Below are positions 19,189-28,233 of a DNA stretch of 64,000 nucleotides, one piece after another; the first letter of the stretch is position 1; every line of letters begins with the position of its first letter. The position numbers and the translations under genes were made by a program. Origin of the DNA: Bradyrhizobium embrapense (GTDB taxonomy: Bacteria > Pseudomonadota > Alphaproteobacteria > Rhizobiales > Xanthobacteraceae); NCBI RefSeq assembly GCF_001189235.2, contig NZ_LFIP02000001.1, positions 1,215,755-1,279,754 on the forward strand, in the 5' to 3' direction. A model generated the notes under the pieces. The model made no database searches. It saw nothing but the letters and a program-made list of their open reading frames with translations, and had not been told where the DNA came from.

Positions 19189-20639
19189 GCCGCCTTCTGT
19201 GGCACATCCTGCGTTTGAGCCGCAAGCCTGTCACTGCCGCCGGCCCGCGCCGGCAGCACCAGGGTGGCCACCAGCCCCGGATGGGCGTCGCCGAGCCGCA
19301 GCTCGCCGCCGTGGAGCGTGGCAACCGCCGAGGCGAGGCTGAGGCCGAGACCCGACCCGGGTAAGGTACGGCTGGCCTCGAGCCGGACGAAGCGCTCCAC
19401 CGCGTGCTTGCGGTCGCCCTCGGGGATGCCCGGACCGTGGTCGGTGACGCTGAGCAGCACCTGATCGCCTTCGCGCCGGGCCTCGATCAGGATCTCCCGC
19501 GCATCGGTCTTCAGCGGCTCCACGCCCGGTTCGGGCTTGCCATATTTGATGGCGTTCTCGACCAGGTTGGCGACCGCCTGGCTGATCAATTCACGGTTGC
19601 CGTGAATCGGCGCCGGCGCGGTCTTCACCTGCAGCGTCATGCCGTCGTCCTCGGCCAATGGCTCGTACAATTCGTGGATGCCGTTGGCGACGTCGGCACC
19701 GTCGAAATCGTCCATGTTGCCCCGCGCCTGGCCGGACTCGGCGCGCGCGATCATCAGCAGCGCGTTGAAGGTGCGGATCAGGCCGTCGGATTCCTCGATC
19801 GTCCGCTCCAGCGCCGCGCGATAGTCGGTCTCGCTGCTGGAGCGCGCCAGCGCCTCCTCGGCGCGGTTGCGCAGTCGCGTCAGCGGGGTCTTGAGGTCGT
19901 GGGCGATGTTGTCGGAGACCTCCTTCAGCCCCGTCATCAGCGCCTCGATACGCTCCAGCATGACATTGAGATTTTCCGCGAGGCGGTCGAGCTCGTCGCC
20001 GCTGCGGCCGACCGGCAGCCGGCCGGACAGATCACCCGCCATGATGCGCCTGGTGGTGCCGGTCATGGCGTCGATCCGGCGCAGCACGCGGCGCGCGACG
20101 AAGATGCCGCCGCCGATGCCGAGCACGACAACGACGAGGATCGACCATTGTGCGGCCTTGGCGACGATGCCGAACAGCCGCCGCCGCTCCTCGAGGTCGC
20201 GCCCGACCAGGAGGCGGAAGCCGTTGTCCATCTCGGTCACCAGCACCAGCGCGCGGTGATCGGTCTTGTCCTGGTCGTCGATCCGGCGATAGGCGGTCTC
20301 GCTCCAGCCCTGCACGCTCATCACGCCCGGCGCCAGCGAGCCGACATTGCCGGCCAGCGCCTGCCCGTTCGGCGCCGTCAGGAGATAGAGGTTGGCGCCC
20401 GGCCGCAGCGCACGATTGCCCATGGTGGTCAGCAGGCCGTGCAAGCCGCGGCGGTTATAGATGGAGGTGATCTCGCTGATCTCGACGTTGACGGTCGTGG
20501 TGATCTGCTCGGTGATCAGCCGCCGCGTGTTCCAGGCGAAATAAGCCAGCAGCGAGGCGGCAAACAGCGCGAACAGGAACAAATAGACCAGCGTCAGCCG
20601 AAACGCCGTGGTCCGGATCAGTTTACCGAATGCCGTCAC
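19185..20639 (-). CDS. EnvZ/TctE-type sensor histidine kinase
   Basis: 484 residues. Membrane segments at about 12-36 and 164-182 enclose a periplasmic sensor loop of roughly 125 residues; HAMP follows, then HisKA with H247 in NIAHDLKTPLTRLR and HATPase_c (NLVENAIKYG, DHGPGIP, GSGLGLSLA). Its start overlaps the response-regulator gene by 17 bases and its stop overlaps glnE by four, so it forms a two-component pair with the gene at 20623-21303. The placement beside degP suggests envelope sensing, which is inference. Confidence 0.88.
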   Translation of the reverse strand: MTAFGKLIRTTAFRLTLVYLFLFALFAASLLAYFAWNTRRLITEQITTTVNVEISEITSIYNRRGLHGLLTTMGNRALRPGANLYLLTAPNGQALAGNVGSLAPGVMSVQGWSETAYRRIDDQDKTDHRALVLVTEMDNGFRLLVGRDLEERRRLFGIVAKAAQWSILVVVVLGIGGGIFVARRVLRRIDAMTGTTRRIMAGDLSGRLPVGRSGDELDRLAENLNVMLERIEALMTGLKEVSDNIAHDLKTPLTRLRNRAEEALARSSSETDYRAALERTIEESDGLIRTFNALLMIARAESGQARGNMDDFDGADVANGIHELYEPLAEDDGMTLQVKTAPAPIHGNRELISQAVANLVENAIKYGKPEPGVEPLKTDAREILIEARREGDQVLLSVTDHGPGIPEGDRKHAVERFVRLEASRTLPGSGLGLSLASAVATLHGGELRLGDAHPGLVATLVLPARAGGSDRLAAQTQDVPQKAA

Positions 20640-21303
20640 GGATCATATACCCCGCGCCGCGGATCGTATGCAGCAGCGGCCGCTCGAAGCCTTTGTCGAT
20701 CTTGGAGCGCAGCCGCGAGATGTGGACGTCGATGACGTTGGTCTGCGGATCGAAATGATAATCCCAGACGTTTTCGAGCAGCATGGTACGCGTCACTACC
20801 TGGCCTGCATGCTTCATCAGATATTCGAGCAGGCGGAACTCGCGCGGCTGCAAGGTGAGCTCATCCTTGCCGCGGGCGACGCGATGCGACAGCCGGTCGA
20901 GCTCGAGGTCGCCGACCCGATAAGTCGTCTCCTCGGCCGGCCCGACATTGCGCCGCGACAGCACCTCGACGCGCGCCAGCAGCTCGGCGAACGAATAGGG
21001 TTTCGGCAGATAGTCGTCGCCGCCGGCGCGCAGGCCCTTGATGCGGTCGTCGACCTGGCCGAGCGCCGACAGGATCAGCACCGGCGTCCGGTTGCCCTTG
21101 TCGCGCAGCATGCCGATCAGCGACAGGCCGTCCCGCTTCGGCAGCATGCGATCCACAACCATCACGTCGTAATCGCCGGTCTCCGCCATCGACAGGCCTT
21201 CCTCGCCGTCGGAGGCGAGATCGGCGATATAGCCGACTTCACGGAACGCCTTGACCAGATAGTCGGCTGACTCGCGGTCGTCTTCGATGATCAGGATGCG
21301 CAT
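20623..21303 (-). CDS. OmpR-family response regulator
   Basis: 226 residues. The receiver domain has the acidic pair ED at 7-8, phosphoacceptor D51 (VVDRMLP) and the KPYSFAELLARVE switch region; the C-terminal winged helix (LTLQPREFRLLEYLMKH to RGAGYMI) binds DNA. The ATG at 21303 begins the canonical MRILIIEDD; the frame remains open upstream without homology. Pairs with the kinase that overlaps its 3' end. Confidence 0.92.
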   Translation of the reverse strand: MRILIIEDDRESADYLVKAFREVGYIADLASDGEEGLSMAETGDYDVMVVDRMLPKRDGLSLIGMLRDKGNRTPVLILSALGQVDDRIKGLRAGGDDYLPKPYSFAELLARVEVLSRRNVGPAEETTYRVGDLELDRLSHRVARGKDELTLQPREFRLLEYLMKHAGQVVTRTMLLENVWDYHFDPQTNVIDVHISRLRSKIDKGFERPLLHTIRGAGYMIRDGIR

Positions 21304-21399
21304 TTGCGGAGCGGTTGCGGTCACGGGAATGGGCCCTCTGTCAGCATGGCGCGGCCGGCCTGCACATGCAAGACGACCGCGGGTATTCCGGAATTGTTG

Positions 21400-21437
21400 G
21401 GAAAAGTGGGCGGTGGAGCTGGGGGACTCCACCGCCC
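21400..21437 (-). terminator. Rho-independent terminator downstream of degP
   Basis: Perfect 11-base stem GGGCGGTGGAG (21408-21418) and CTCCACCGCCC (21427-21437) with an 8-base loop, followed on the minus strand by ACTTTTCCC. It lies about 130 bases after the degP stop and about 105 bases before the response-regulator start, and so separates degP from the regulator operon. Confidence 0.6.
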
Positions 21438-21568
21438 TGAGACCTTCCGACGGAGGGGGGCATATTCCATCGAAAGGCAACATAGGGAGCGGGCAAGGGG
21501 CCCGTCCCCCGGAACGCGCCGTCGGCGGGGGCGACGAATGCCGGCGACGCGTTCCAACTCATAGATAG

Positions 21569-23152
21569 TTATCCCTTGGCCAGCGGCACTGCCACAAAGC
21601 GCGACGAACCGCCGCTCTTCACGCGCATGAGAACGCTGTTCTTGTTGTCATTGCGCGCCGCGGTGATCGCGTCACGCACCTCACCGGCGGTGCCGACGGA
21701 CTTGCCGGCGACCTCGAGGATCACGTCGCCTTCCTTGAAGCCCCGCTCAGCGGCAGCACTCTTGGGATCGACTTCGGTCACGACCACGCCTTCCTTGCCG
21801 GCACCGGCCACGCTGTTGGCGGGCGCCACGGTGAGGCCTAGCTTCGGCACGTCGGTGCCGCGGGACGAATTGCCCTTGTCGCTGTTGTCGGTGTCAGCCT
21901 TGGCTTCCAGGTTGTTCGGCAACTGGCCGAGCGTGATGCTGACGGTCTTGTCCTGCCCCTTGTGCAGCACGTTCAGCTTCACGGCATTGCCGGGCGCGAG
22001 GCCGCCGATGGTGCGGGCGAGTTCGCGCGCATCCTTCACCGGCTCGCCGTTGACGGCGGTGATGACGTCACCGGACTCGATGCCGGCCTTGGCCGCGGGG
22101 CCGTTGGCCTGCGGTTCGGCAACCAGCGCGCCTTCGGCCTTCTTCATGCCGAGGCTGTCGGCGATGTCAGAGGTCACCGGCTGGATCTGGACGCCGATCC
22201 AGCCGCGGCTGACCGAGCCCTTGTCCTTCAGCTGGGCGACGACGCTCTTGACGGTCTGGGCCGGGATCGAGAACGCGATGCCGACGCTGCCGCCGGACGG
22301 CGAGTAGATCGCGGTGTTGACGCCCATCACCTCACCGGACACGTCGAACGCCGGGCCACCCGAATTGCCCTTGTTCACGGGCGCATCGATCTGGATGAAA
22401 TCGTCATACGGGCCGTTGCCGATGTCGCGGCCGGAGGCCGAGACGATGCCCGCGGTCACTGTGCCGCCGAGGCCGAACGGATTGCCGACCGCCAGCACCC
22501 AGTCGCCGATGCGCGGCTTGGTGTCGGAGAGCTTGGCGAACTGGAAGTTGGAGCCGCCCTCGACCTTGATCAGCGCGAGGTCGGTGCGCGGATCGGTGCC
22601 GATCACCTTGGCGGAATAGGTCTTGCCGTCGTCGGTCGTGACCTCGACCTTGTCGGCGCCGTCGACGACGTGATTGTTGGTCACGGCATAACCGTCAGCC
22701 GAGATGAAGAAGCCGGAGCCCTGGCCCGTCACCACGCCACCGCCACGCGGTCCACCGCGCAGACCCGGGGGCAGGCCGTCCGGACCGCCGAAGCGGCGGA
22801 AGAAGCGCTCCATCGGCGAACCCGGCTGGAACGGCGAATCGTCGTTGCCGCTGTCGTCCTTCGCGACCTTCTCGCGAATATTGACCTTGACCGAGATCAC
22901 CGACGGCTTCACCCGTTCGACGATGTCGGCGAACCCGACCGGCTGCTGAACCTTCTTGACCTCGTTGTTGACCTGCGCATGCGCGGGGGTCGTGAACAGG
23001 TCGGCCGGATTGTGGGTCGGGCTGAAGCCGTAGGTGGCGGCGCCGAGGCCGGCCACGACCGACGCCATCAGCGCGAGTTTGCGGGCAGAGAACAGCGAGC
23101 GCTTCGGCGCCTTGTAGGACGGAAGGGTCGAGAGGTCGGGACGTTCGGTCAT
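21569..23152 (-). CDS. degP: DegP/HtrA-family periplasmic serine protease (Do-type)
   Basis: 527 residues. An N-terminal signal anchor (about 22-42) leads to a trypsin-like domain with catalytic triad H161 (TNNHVV), D191 (RTDLALIK) and S264 (GNSGGP), then two PDZ domains (about 290-385 and 420-520). A Gly/Pro-rich loop at 120-146 (RFFRRFGGPDGLPPGLRGG) matches the flexible LA loop of this family. It degrades or chaperones misfolded envelope proteins. It follows ccmH on the same strand after 170 bases. Confidence 0.94.
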   Translation of the reverse strand: MTERPDLSTLPSYKAPKRSLFSARKLALMASVVAGLGAATYGFSPTHNPADLFTTPAHAQVNNEVKKVQQPVGFADIVERVKPSVISVKVNIREKVAKDDSGNDDSPFQPGSPMERFFRRFGGPDGLPPGLRGGPRGGGVVTGQGSGFFISADGYAVTNNHVVDGADKVEVTTDDGKTYSAKVIGTDPRTDLALIKVEGGSNFQFAKLSDTKPRIGDWVLAVGNPFGLGGTVTAGIVSASGRDIGNGPYDDFIQIDAPVNKGNSGGPAFDVSGEVMGVNTAIYSPSGGSVGIAFSIPAQTVKSVVAQLKDKGSVSRGWIGVQIQPVTSDIADSLGMKKAEGALVAEPQANGPAAKAGIESGDVITAVNGEPVKDARELARTIGGLAPGNAVKLNVLHKGQDKTVSITLGQLPNNLEAKADTDNSDKGNSSRGTDVPKLGLTVAPANSVAGAGKEGVVVTEVDPKSAAAERGFKEGDVILEVAGKSVGTAGEVRDAITAARNDNKNSVLMRVKSGGSSRFVAVPLAKG

Positions 23153-23322
23153 GTCTTGAAATCTCCAGGGCCAGAATCATTCGGTGCGGGGCGAGCACCT
23201 GATGCGCCTGAACATGGGGTCATCAGCCTTACGGCGCGCTGGCTGCGGAATTAAACTTTGGTAATTGAGCCGGCCGGCGCTGCGGCAGAATAGCGCATGC
23301 AAATTAAGGGCTTAGAAAGGAA

Positions 23323-23829
23323 CTAAAGCGGCTTGTCCGGCGCGGATTCGGCCGCCAGCAGCCGTTCCAGGCGCGACGCTTCGTCCGGCGTCAATTCGGG
23401 GCTGGAATCGGCCGCGCCGGCGGGCAGATTTGCCTTGCGCCGACCGAGCCGCCAGAGCGCGAAACCGCCCAGCAGAAGCGCCAGCGGCGGGGTCAGCCAC
23501 AGCATCAGGGTGTGCTCGTTGAGGCGCGGCTTCAGCAGCACGAATTCGCCATAGCGGGCCACCAGGAAATCGATCACCTGGCGGTCGCTGTCGCCGGCCG
23601 AGATCCGCTCGCGCACCAGCAGGCGGAGGTCGCGCGCCAGCGGCGCCTCTGAATCGTCGATCGACTGGTTCTGGCAGACCATGCAGCGCAGCTCTTTCGA
23701 GAGCTCGCGCGCCCTCGCCTCCTTCGCCGGATCTGACATGATCTCGTCGGGCAGCACCGCCCGCGCCGGCATCGCGCCGAGCATCAGGCTCGTCGCAAGC
23801 ACGGCGGCTGCAAGCGCGCGCGACCGCAT
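23323..23829 (-). CDS. ccmH: Cytochrome c maturation protein CcmH/CycL
   Basis: 168 residues. A signal peptide (ending ARAVLPD), the thiol motif C49-x2-C52 in LRCMVCQNQSI that reduces the apocytochrome haem-binding site, and one C-terminal membrane anchor (about 107-125) make a complete CcmH. The ATG at 23829 overlaps the ccmF stop by one base (TGATG); the frame stays open upstream only as a shadow inside ccmF. Last gene of the cycHJKL-type operon. Confidence 0.94.
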   Translation of the reverse strand: MRSRALAAAVLATSLMLGAMPARAVLPDEIMSDPAKEARARELSKELRCMVCQNQSIDDSEAPLARDLRLLVRERISAGDSDRQVIDFLVARYGEFVLLKPRLNEHTLMLWLTPPLALLLGGFALWRLGRRKANLPAGAADSSPELTPDEASRLERLLAAESAPDKPL

Positions 23830-25814
23830 CACTCGGCCGCCTGCAAGGCGCGCGCCGCGGCTTTGGCCGGCTTCGGCGCGCCGACCCGCAAACGGCGGTC
23901 GGACAGCGACAGCAAGCCGCCGAAGGCCATCAGCACCGGACCCCACCAGATCATCAGCACGAGCGGCTTGTGATAGATGCGCACCGCGATGGCGCCGTCG
24001 GCCGTGGTATCGCCGAGCGAGATATAGAGCTGGCTCGCACCGCGCGTCAGCAGCGCGGCCTCGGTCGTCGAGGCGCCGCGGGTCGTGAAGTTGCGCTTCG
24101 ACGGCGTCATCACGCTGACCTTCTCGCCGTCACGGCTCACGGTGAATTGCGCGACCATCTCACGGAAGTTCGGCCCCTGCCGCGGGCTGAGGCCGTCGAG
24201 CCGCAGCTCGTAGCCGGCGACCCTGGCGATGTCGTCCGGCTTCATCGAGCCGATATATTCGCTGTTCCAGGTGGTCTCGCAGACGATCCCGATCAGGGCT
24301 ATGCCGAGGCCGGCATGCGCGAACGCCGTGCCCCAGGTCGCACGCGGCAGGCCGCGCGCACGCCGCAGCGAGAGCGACAGCGGAATCCGGAACAGCGCGA
24401 TGCGCTCGGCGAGATCGCACAGCGCGCCCATGATCACGAAGGCGGCAAGCCCGATCGCGAGCGGCGCCAGGGTCGCGCCGCCATAGGTCCAGGCAAACAC
24501 CAGCGCGATCGCAACCAGCGCGACGATGCCGGCGACCATCAGCCGTTGCGCCGCGCCGAGCAGGTCGCCGCGCTTCCAGGCCAGCAGCGGCCCGAACGGC
24601 ACCGCCAGCAGCAGCGGCACGAACAGCGGCGCGAAGGTGAAATTGAAGAACGGCGCGCCGACCGAGATCTTCTCGCCGGTCAGCACTTCGAGCGCCAGCG
24701 GATACAGCGTGCCGATGAACACCGTCGCGCAGGCGGTGGTGAGCAGCAAATTGTTGAGCACCAGCGCGCCCTCGCGCGAGATCGGCGCGAACAGCCCGCC
24801 CTGCTTCAGCGCCGGCGCGCGCCAGGCATAGAGCGACAGGCTGCCGCCGATGAACACGAACAGGATCAGCAGGATGAACACGCCGCGGGTCGGGTCGGTG
24901 GCGAAGGCGTGAACCGAGGTCAGCACGCCGGAGCGCACCAGGAAGGTGCCGAGCAGCGACAGCGAGAAGGTCAGGATCGACAGCAGCACGGTCCAGACCT
25001 TCAGCGCGTTGCGCTTCTCCATCACCAGCGCCGAATGCAGCAGCGCGGTGCCGGCCAGCCACGGCATCAGCGAGGCGTTCTCGACCGGGTCCCAGAACCA
25101 CCAGCCGCCCCAGCCGAGCTCGTAATAGGCCCAGTAGGAGCCCATCGCGATGCCGAGGGTGAGGAATATCCACGCCATCAGCGTCCACGGCCGCACCCAG
25201 CGCGCCCAGGCGGCATCGATCCGCCCTTCGAGCAGCGCCGCCACCGCGAACGAGAACGAGATCGAGAACCCGACATAGCCGAGATAGAGCATCGGCGGAT
25301 GCACCGCGAGGCCGATATCCTGCAGCACCGGATTGAGGTCGCGCCCCTCGATCGGCGGATTGGCGATGCGCAGGAATGGATTCGAGGTGATCAGGATGAA
25401 CAGATAGAACGCGGTGGCGACCCAGGCCTGCACGGCCAGAACATGGGCGCGCAGCGATAGCGGCAGGTTGTTGCCGAAGGCGGCGACGAGGCCGCCGAAC
25501 AGCGCCAGGATCGACACCCAGAGCAGCATCGATCCTTCATGGTTTCCCCACACGCCGGTGATCTTGTAGAGCAGCGGCTTGAGCGAATGCGAATTCTCGA
25601 ACACATTGGCGACCGAGAAATCAGAGGTGACGTGCAGGGTTACCAGCGCCGCGAACGAGGCCGCGACGAACAGCAATTGCGCGAGCGCGGTCGAGCGCGC
25701 GACGTTCATCAACGCCGCATCGCGCCAGCGCGCGCCGACGATCGGCACGATCGACTGGATCAGCGCCAGCGCGAGCGCGAGCACCAGGGCATAATGTCCG
25801 CTTTCGGCGATCAC
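23829..25814 (-). CDS. ccmF: Haem lyase subunit CcmF/CycK
   Basis: 661 residues with about 14-15 membrane segments. The tryptophan-rich WWD motif [20 protein letters not shown], which faces the periplasm and handles haem, is present, as are conserved haem-ligand histidines in [11 protein letters not shown] and [10 protein letters not shown]. With CcmH and CcmI it transfers haem from CcmE to apocytochrome c. It overlaps ccmE by four bases and ccmH by one. Confidence 0.96.
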   Translation of the reverse strand: MIAESGHYALVLALALALIQSIVPIVGARWRDAALMNVARSTALAQLLFVAASFAALVTLHVTSDFSVANVFENSHSLKPLLYKITGVWGNHEGSMLLWVSILALFGGLVAAFGNNLPLSLRAHVLAVQAWVATAFYLFILITSNPFLRIANPPIEGRDLNPVLQDIGLAVHPPMLYLGYVGFSISFSFAVAALLEGRIDAAWARWVRPWTLMAWIFLTLGIAMGSYWAYYELGWGGWWFWDPVENASLMPWLAGTALLHSALVMEKRNALKVWTVLLSILTFSLSLLGTFLVRSGVLTSVHAFATDPTRGVFILLILFVFIGGSLSLYAWRAPALKQGGLFAPISREGALVLNNLLLTTACATVFIGTLYPLALEVLTGEKISVGAPFFNFTFAPLFVPLLLAVPFGPLLAWKRGDLLGAAQRLMVAGIVALVAIALVFAWTYGGATLAPLAIGLAAFVIMGALCDLAERIALFRIPLSLSLRRARGLPRATWGTAFAHAGLGIALIGIVCETTWNSEYIGSMKPDDIARVAGYELRLDGLSPRQGPNFREMVAQFTVSRDGEKVSVMTPSKRNFTTRGASTTEAALLTRGASQLYISLGDTTADGAIAVRIYHKPLVLMIWWGPVLMAFGGLLSLSDRRLRVGAPKPAKAAARALQAAE

Positions 25815-26305
25815 CGCCTGGCTCCCTGGGTCGGCGCCGCGGAGGCGCTCGGCATGTTGCTTGGCTTGCCGTAATCGTCCTTCCAGTGGCCCTGCTTCTT
25901 CAGGGCATCGGCGACGTCCTTCGGCATGTAGGTCTCGTCATGCTTGGCGAGCACGGTGTCGGCCCGGAATACGCCGTTCGCATCGAGCGCGCCTTCGGCG
26001 ACGACGCCCTGCCCCTCGCGGAACAGATCCGGCAGGATGCCCTTGTAGGCGACCGGCAGCGTCGCAGCACCGTCGGCGACGGTGAAGGTCACCGCGAGAT
26101 TGTCGCCGCGCTTGAGCGAGCCCTGCTCCACCAGCCCGCCGAGGCGGAACCGCTTGCCCGGACCGAGATGCTTTTCGGCGACCATCGACGGCGTCGAGAA
26201 GAACACGATGGAATCGCGCAGCGCGTTCAGCACCAGGCCCGCGGCGATCGCGAGCACGACGAGCGCGCAGCCGATCAGTGTCAAACGCCGTTGCTTCCTG
26301 GTCAT
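25811..26305 (-). CDS. ccmE: Cytochrome c maturation haem chaperone CcmE/CycJ
   Basis: 164 residues. An N-terminal membrane anchor (8-28) is followed by the OB-fold periplasmic domain with haem-binding H122 and Y126 in AKHDETYMP. It receives haem from CcmC and passes it to CcmF. A palindromic repeat occupies almost all of the 59 bases between ccmI and ccmE. Confidence 0.96.
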   Translation of the reverse strand: MTRKQRRLTLIGCALVVLAIAAGLVLNALRDSIVFFSTPSMVAEKHLGPGKRFRLGGLVEQGSLKRGDNLAVTFTVADGAATLPVAYKGILPDLFREGQGVVAEGALDANGVFRADTVLAKHDETYMPKDVADALKKQGHWKDDYGKPSNMPSASAAPTQGARR

Positions 26306-26318
26306 GGTCCATCCTTGC

Positions 26319-26363
26319 GCATGACGTTATCCGAAAACCGCTGTGCACTTTTCGGCGTCATGC
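26319..26363. repeat. Palindromic repeat between ccmI and ccmE (family A)
   Basis: Outer arms GCATGACG (26319-26326) and CGTCATGC (26356-26363), inner arms CCGAAAA (26331-26337) and TTTTCGG (26349-26355). The same element type, with a matching AAAACCGCT-n-GCACTTTTC core, is found at 34005-34077. It lies 14 bases upstream of the ccmE ATG, so it could fold in the operon mRNA. Confidence 0.7.
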
Positions 26364-26364
26364 T

Positions 26365-27504
26365 CTATCCATCCAGCCCGAGATTCTTCAGCCCTTCATT
26401 GAGCTGCCGCAACCGGTCCGCATCATTGGCCACCGCCTGACGGGCATCGGCCAGCGCGCTCATCGCCTTGTCGCGCTCGCCCATCACGAGATAGGCGCGG
26501 ACCAGCCGCAGCCAGCCTTCGACGTCGTCGCCATTGGTCTTCAGCCGCGTCGCCAGCCGATCGACCATGCCCTTGATCATGGTGCTGCGATCGGCCTCGC
26601 TCATGTCCTTGGCCGCGGCCATCGCACTATCCGGCAATGCGGGCGCGCTGGCGCCACCGGGCGCGCTCACGCCGGCGGGGACGGTGCCGCCGACCCGAAC
26701 CAGCGCGGCCTGCACCAGCGGCCGCCATGGCGCGTCGGAAGGCCCCTTCGCCAGCATCTTCTGCCAGAGCGCGGCGGCGTCGGCCTTGCGGCCGTCCTGC
26801 TCGGCGGCGAGGCCGAGGAAATAGTTCGCCTTGGCGTCGTCGCCATTCAGCGCGACCGCGCGCTCGAACTCCGCCTTGGCGTCGGCAGTGACGACGCCGC
26901 CGGCGCTGCCCATCAACGCCTCGCCGAGATCGGCGCGGCGGTCGGCGCTGTCGCCGGCATATGTGATGGCGTTGCGATAGGCGCGGACGGCATCATCGTA
27001 GCGGCCGAGCCGCGACAGCACCGGTGCCAGCACGGTCCAGCCGCGGCCGTCGGTCGGGTTCTTCTCCAGATGGGCCTCGACCTGCGCCACCAGATTGGTC
27101 AGCGGCTGGTTGGCATCGGCGACCCGGCTGCGCTCGGCGAGCGGAAAGTCGCCGAGCCGCGGCGAGCCGAGCGCGAGATAGAAGCTCGAGGCAATCACCG
27201 GCAACCCGACCAGCGCCACCACCGCGGCGGCACGCCGCAGCGTGATGCTGCCTGTCACCGGGACGTCACGTCCGCTCTGGTCGGCGGCCGCCAGCAGCCG
27301 GCGGCTGATCTCGACCCGGGCGGCATCGGCCTCGGCGGCGCCGATGATCCCTGCGGCCATGTCGCGGTCGATCTCGGCAAGCTGGTCGCGGTAGACCACG
27401 ACCTCGCTGCCGCCCGCGTCCGCCCGCCCGCGCCGGCTGAGCGGCCACAGCACGGCGAAGATCGCCGCGACCGTCATCAGCGCGAACACAAACCACAGCG
27501 TCAT
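26365..27504 (-). CDS. ccmI: Cytochrome c maturation TPR protein CcmI/CycH
   Basis: 379 residues. Two membrane segments (about 2-22 and 87-107) enclose a cytoplasmic leucine-zipper-like loop (YRDQLAEIDRDMAAG), followed by periplasmic TPR repeats (residues 125-280) that bind apocytochrome c for CcmFH. I chose ATG at 27504 (MTLWFVFAL), which starts at the first membrane helix; an upstream ATG would add 12 residues before it. First gene of the ccmI-E-F-H (cycHJKL) operon. Confidence 0.92.
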   Translation of the reverse strand: MTLWFVFALMTVAAIFAVLWPLSRRGRADAGGSEVVVYRDQLAEIDRDMAAGIIGAAEADAARVEISRRLLAAADQSGRDVPVTGSITLRRAAAVVALVGLPVIASSFYLALGSPRLGDFPLAERSRVADANQPLTNLVAQVEAHLEKNPTDGRGWTVLAPVLSRLGRYDDAVRAYRNAITYAGDSADRRADLGEALMGSAGGVVTADAKAEFERAVALNGDDAKANYFLGLAAEQDGRKADAAALWQKMLAKGPSDAPWRPLVQAALVRVGGTVPAGVSAPGGASAPALPDSAMAAAKDMSEADRSTMIKGMVDRLATRLKTNGDDVEGWLRLVRAYLVMGERDKAMSALADARQAVANDADRLRQLNEGLKNLGLDG

Positions 27505-27943
27505 CAAGCGGTTCCCGGATGGAACGGCGGCTTCCGGCAAGCCGCCTTAGAATCGCTTTACACTACCGGCGGCGAGCCCGGCAATTGACAATTGCTGGAT
27601 CGACCGAAGGTCGAAATCAGCCGGTTTCCGGCGCCGTTCCGGCGGACTTGCAACGGCGTCTTCCGGGTGAAGGCGCGCGCGACCAAAATATCGAAAACAA
27701 CCCCATGCACAGTAGCCGGGAGGCTTCCCGCCGGCGCTCGAATGCCGACTTGACACGTCGGGCAACTCAGCGGCACACTTCCATTATTCCGAAATCGTGC
27801 AAATGATTGCCGTCCCGACTTGGCGGGCTCGTCGGCTTGCCTCGAAAACGCTCGCGCGAAATGCGGTGCATTTGATCGTTTGCCCCATAAGATTGTCTGG
27901 CAGTGCTCCCCATCAGGGCACGACCTTGCAATCAAATGCACAG
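27505..27943. other. Intergenic stretch upstream of ccmI
   Basis: 439 bases without a convincing gene. Short open frames here have no recognisable features. It presumably holds the ccmI promoter; a GCCGCC/GGCGGC pair at 27541-27573 is the only symmetry I noticed. Confidence 0.4.
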
Positions 27944-28228
27944 TCACCGTAATTCCAGAACTCCAAATACAAACATCACCATGAGAACAAACATACTCGT
28001 CAGGACACCATACGAGATGGCCTGCCGCATCGGCGTTCCGCGAGGAAAAATCCTCATAGAGCCAAGAAAATAGGCCATCGCTGGTAATACCATTGCCAGC
28101 AACGGCTCATATCGCCACAGCAGAAGCTCAATGCATGTTGCGCTTACAGCAGACAGAACAAACGCCAGCACTCGCGGCGCAGCCCCTTTTCCATGCTCGT
28201 CTTCCGTACTGCGATAGGGCCGTATCAC
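27944..28228 (-). CDS. Small three-helix membrane protein, unknown
   Basis: 94 residues from a GTG at 28228 just after the stop of the 464-residue gene upstream. Three hydrophobic segments are evident: about 20-39 (VLAFVLSAVSATCIELLLW), 41-60 (PLLAMVLPAMAYFLGSMRIF) and 70-90 (AISYGVLTSMFVLMVMFVFG). I recognise no family. The five-base gap to the upstream gene suggests co-transcription. An open frame also continues upstream through that gene, but this part has no membrane character. Confidence 0.45.
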   Translation of the reverse strand: MIRPYRSTEDEHGKGAAPRVLAFVLSAVSATCIELLLWRYEPLLAMVLPAMAYFLGSMRIFPRGTPMRQAISYGVLTSMFVLMVMFVFGVLELR

Positions 28229-28233
28229 AGTAG

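Noticed and set aside
23970..25460. 496-codon frame opposite ccmF
   Set aside because: Arg/Gln-rich low-complexity translation opposite a conserved membrane protein; a shadow.
27547..27947. Short minus-strand frames upstream of ccmI
   Set aside because: No Shine-Dalgarno sequence, no domain, and unusual composition; left as intergenic.
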